This document shows positions 5,657 through 6,746 of a stretch of DNA of 6,746 bases, one piece after another. The DNA is from DATGKD01 sp035294855. Lineage in GTDB: Bacteria; Actinomycetota; Acidimicrobiia; Acidimicrobiales; UBA8190. The translations under genes and the position numbers were made by a program. The stretch lies in the NCBI GenBank assembly GCA_035294855.1, contig DATGKD010000061.1, positions 1 through 6,746 on the forward strand, written 5' to 3'. Under the pieces are notes generated by a model. That model saw only the letters and a list, made by a program, of their open reading frames with translations. It was not told the origin of the DNA and ran no database searches. How positions within the stretch are numbered: the first letter of the stretch is position 1; each line of letters starts with the position of its first letter.

Positions 5657-6746
5657 CGCTGCACGCCGACGCGCTCATCGGTGACGCCGTCGCCGAGGCC
5701 GGGCTCGACGACTTCGGGCCGCCCGGCATGGAGGAGGGCCTCGCACGGCTGACCGACGCGCTCGCCGCCGAGGGCGAGCTCACCGAGCTGGGCGAGGAGA
5801 TCCTGGCGCTGCGACTCCGCATGCTGCTCGTCAACCGGCTCAGGATCGAGGACGCCTACCGGGCCCATCCCGCCATCGAAGACGAGACCGTCGAAGGGCC
5901 CGTGGTGATCATCGGCCTGCCGCGCACGGGCACGACCGCGCTCAGCCACCTTCTTACCGCCGATCCCCAGATCCGCTCGCTGCGGTTGTGGGAGTCGAGC
6001 GCGCCGGTGCCGCCCCCCGAGGCCGCCACGCAGGACACCGATCCCCGGATCGCGGAGACCGAGCGGGGGCTCGAGGCCATGTACGAGGCGTTCCCCCGCA
6101 TGAAGCAGATGCACTTCCAGACGGCCACGGGGGCTTCGGAGTGCCAGGACCTGCTCGGCATGACGTTCCGCACCGCACACTTCGACGGCATGGCCCACGT
6201 GCCGTCGTACACGCGCTGGGTCGTCGACTGCGACATGGCTCCCGCCTACCGGTACCACCGTCGTACCTTGCGCCTGTTGCAGTGGCACTGCCCGCCGCGC
6301 CTGTGGCACCTGCACACGCCCGTGCACATGCACGCTCTCGACGCGCTCACCGAGGTCTACCCCCAAGCGCGTTTCCTGTGGACGCACCGTGACCCGGCTC
6401 TCGTGCTGGGGTCGGTGTGCAGCCTCATCGCCTACACGCGCAGCTGGGTGAGCGATCGCGGCGACCCCGCCGAGTTGGGTGCACAACAGGTCGAGCTGTG
6501 GGCCCAGGCGCTACAGCGCGCCATGGCGTTTCGCGACGAGGTCGGAGGCGCGCGCTTCGCGGACATCGCCTTCGCCGATCTCAACGCCGACCCGGTCGGA
6601 ACGGTGGACGCCGCCTACCGGCGCCTCGGCCTGACCCTGGGCGAGGAAGGCGCGCACGGCATGCGACGGTGGGCGGCGGCCCATCCCCGTGGCGAGCACG
6701 GCGTCCACGAGTACGCGTTGGAGGATTTCGGCCTCGACCCCCAGCG
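5653..6746 (+). CDS. sulfotransferase family protein (Sulfotransfer_3-like), 3' end outside window
   Basis: Open for 364 codons from a GTG to the window edge, so the C-terminus (probably 15-40 residues) is missing. Predicted to transfer sulfate from PAPS to a hydroxyl or similar acceptor. Seen: the 5'-phosphosulfate loop GLPRTGTT at residues 88-95, following the strand GPVVII, and the 3'-phosphate site THRDPALVLGSVCSL with R246 and S254. Between them is WHLHTPVHMHALDAL (218-232), the region that usually reads W-LKSP-H in this family. The helical N-terminal ~80 residues and the late RRWAAAHPRGEHGVHEYALE segment (typical HP+G-HGxHxY-LEDFGLD ending) also fit. The GTG start overlaps the SDR stop by 4 bases (GTGA), a standard coupling arrangement, and explains why an ATG-based search misses the gene. 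Substrate unknown; the operon suggests a lipid or steroid-like alcohol. Confidence 0.88.
   Translation, partial: MTLHADALIGDAVAEAGLDDFGPPGMEEGLARLTDALAAEGELTELGEEILALRLRMLLVNRLRIEDAYRAHPAIEDETVEGPVVIIGLPRTGTTALSHLLTADPQIRSLRLWESSAPVPPPEAATQDTDPRIAETERGLEAMYEAFPRMKQMHFQTATGASECQDLLGMTFRTAHFDGMAHVPSYTRWVVDCDMAPAYRYHRRTLRLLQWHCPPRLWHLHTPVHMHALDALTEVYPQARFLWTHRDPALVLGSVCSLIAYTRSWVSDRGDPAELGAQQVELWAQALQRAMAFRDEVGGARFADIAFADLNADPVGTVDAAYRRLGLTLGEEGAHGMRRWAAAHPRGEHGVHEYALEDFGLDPQ

Noticed and set aside
5605..6486. 293-codon minus-strand ORF at the right end
   Set aside because: It is the shadow of the sulfotransferase, whose motifs are clear on the plus strand.

Overview
The window is about 70% G+C throughout. 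Its proteins are rich in Ala, Arg, Asp and Val, and its gene types are common in Actinobacteria: a YwrD-like gamma-glutamyltransferase homologue, a free-standing RibD C-terminal reductase, a DUF1214 protein, an SDR and a Sulfotransfer_3-type sulfotransferase. A high-GC actinobacterium (mycobacterial relative or Acidimicrobiia-like) is the best guess, but this is inferred from family content and base composition only. No rRNA, tRNA, CRISPR array, phage or insertion-sequence signal was seen.

Left part (1-1934): the first ~200 bases are not the N-terminus of the forward gene. On the minus strand they hold the haem-binding loop and C-terminus of a cytochrome P450 broken by three one-base frameshifts (pseudogene, 27-203). 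Beside it, a gamma-glutamyltransferase-family Ntn hydrolase (252-1934) appears to start at a GTG directly behind a -10-like hexamer, possibly leaderless. A degenerate 15-bp tandem repeat codes for a pentapeptide-repeat linker just before its predicted self-cleavage threonine.

Middle (1935-3471): a GC-rich hairpin overlaps the hydrolase stop codon in the 31-base gap before the convergent RibD C-terminal reductase (1966-2724, minus). The reductase diverges from a four-helix membrane protein of unknown function (2884-3471, plus). The 159-base divergent region contains five head-to-tail copies of a 14-bp repeat, and the last copy forms part of the ribosome binding site of the membrane protein.

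Right part (3561-6746): a forward, probably co-transcribed set of DUF1214 protein (3561-4814), SDR oxidoreductase (4853-5656) and sulfotransferase (5653 to beyond the window). The last two overlap by 4 bases (GTGA) and are probably translationally coupled. The combination suggests modification of a hydrophobic alcohol/ketone such as a sterol or lipid, with NAD(P)-dependent redox at a hydroxyl/keto group and sulfation from PAPS. The substrate cannot be read from the sequence. Nothing here amounts to a clearly new system. The best candidates for a second look are the repeat array, the repeat linker in the hydrolase, the P450 remnant and the DUF1214-SDR-sulfotransferase cassette.
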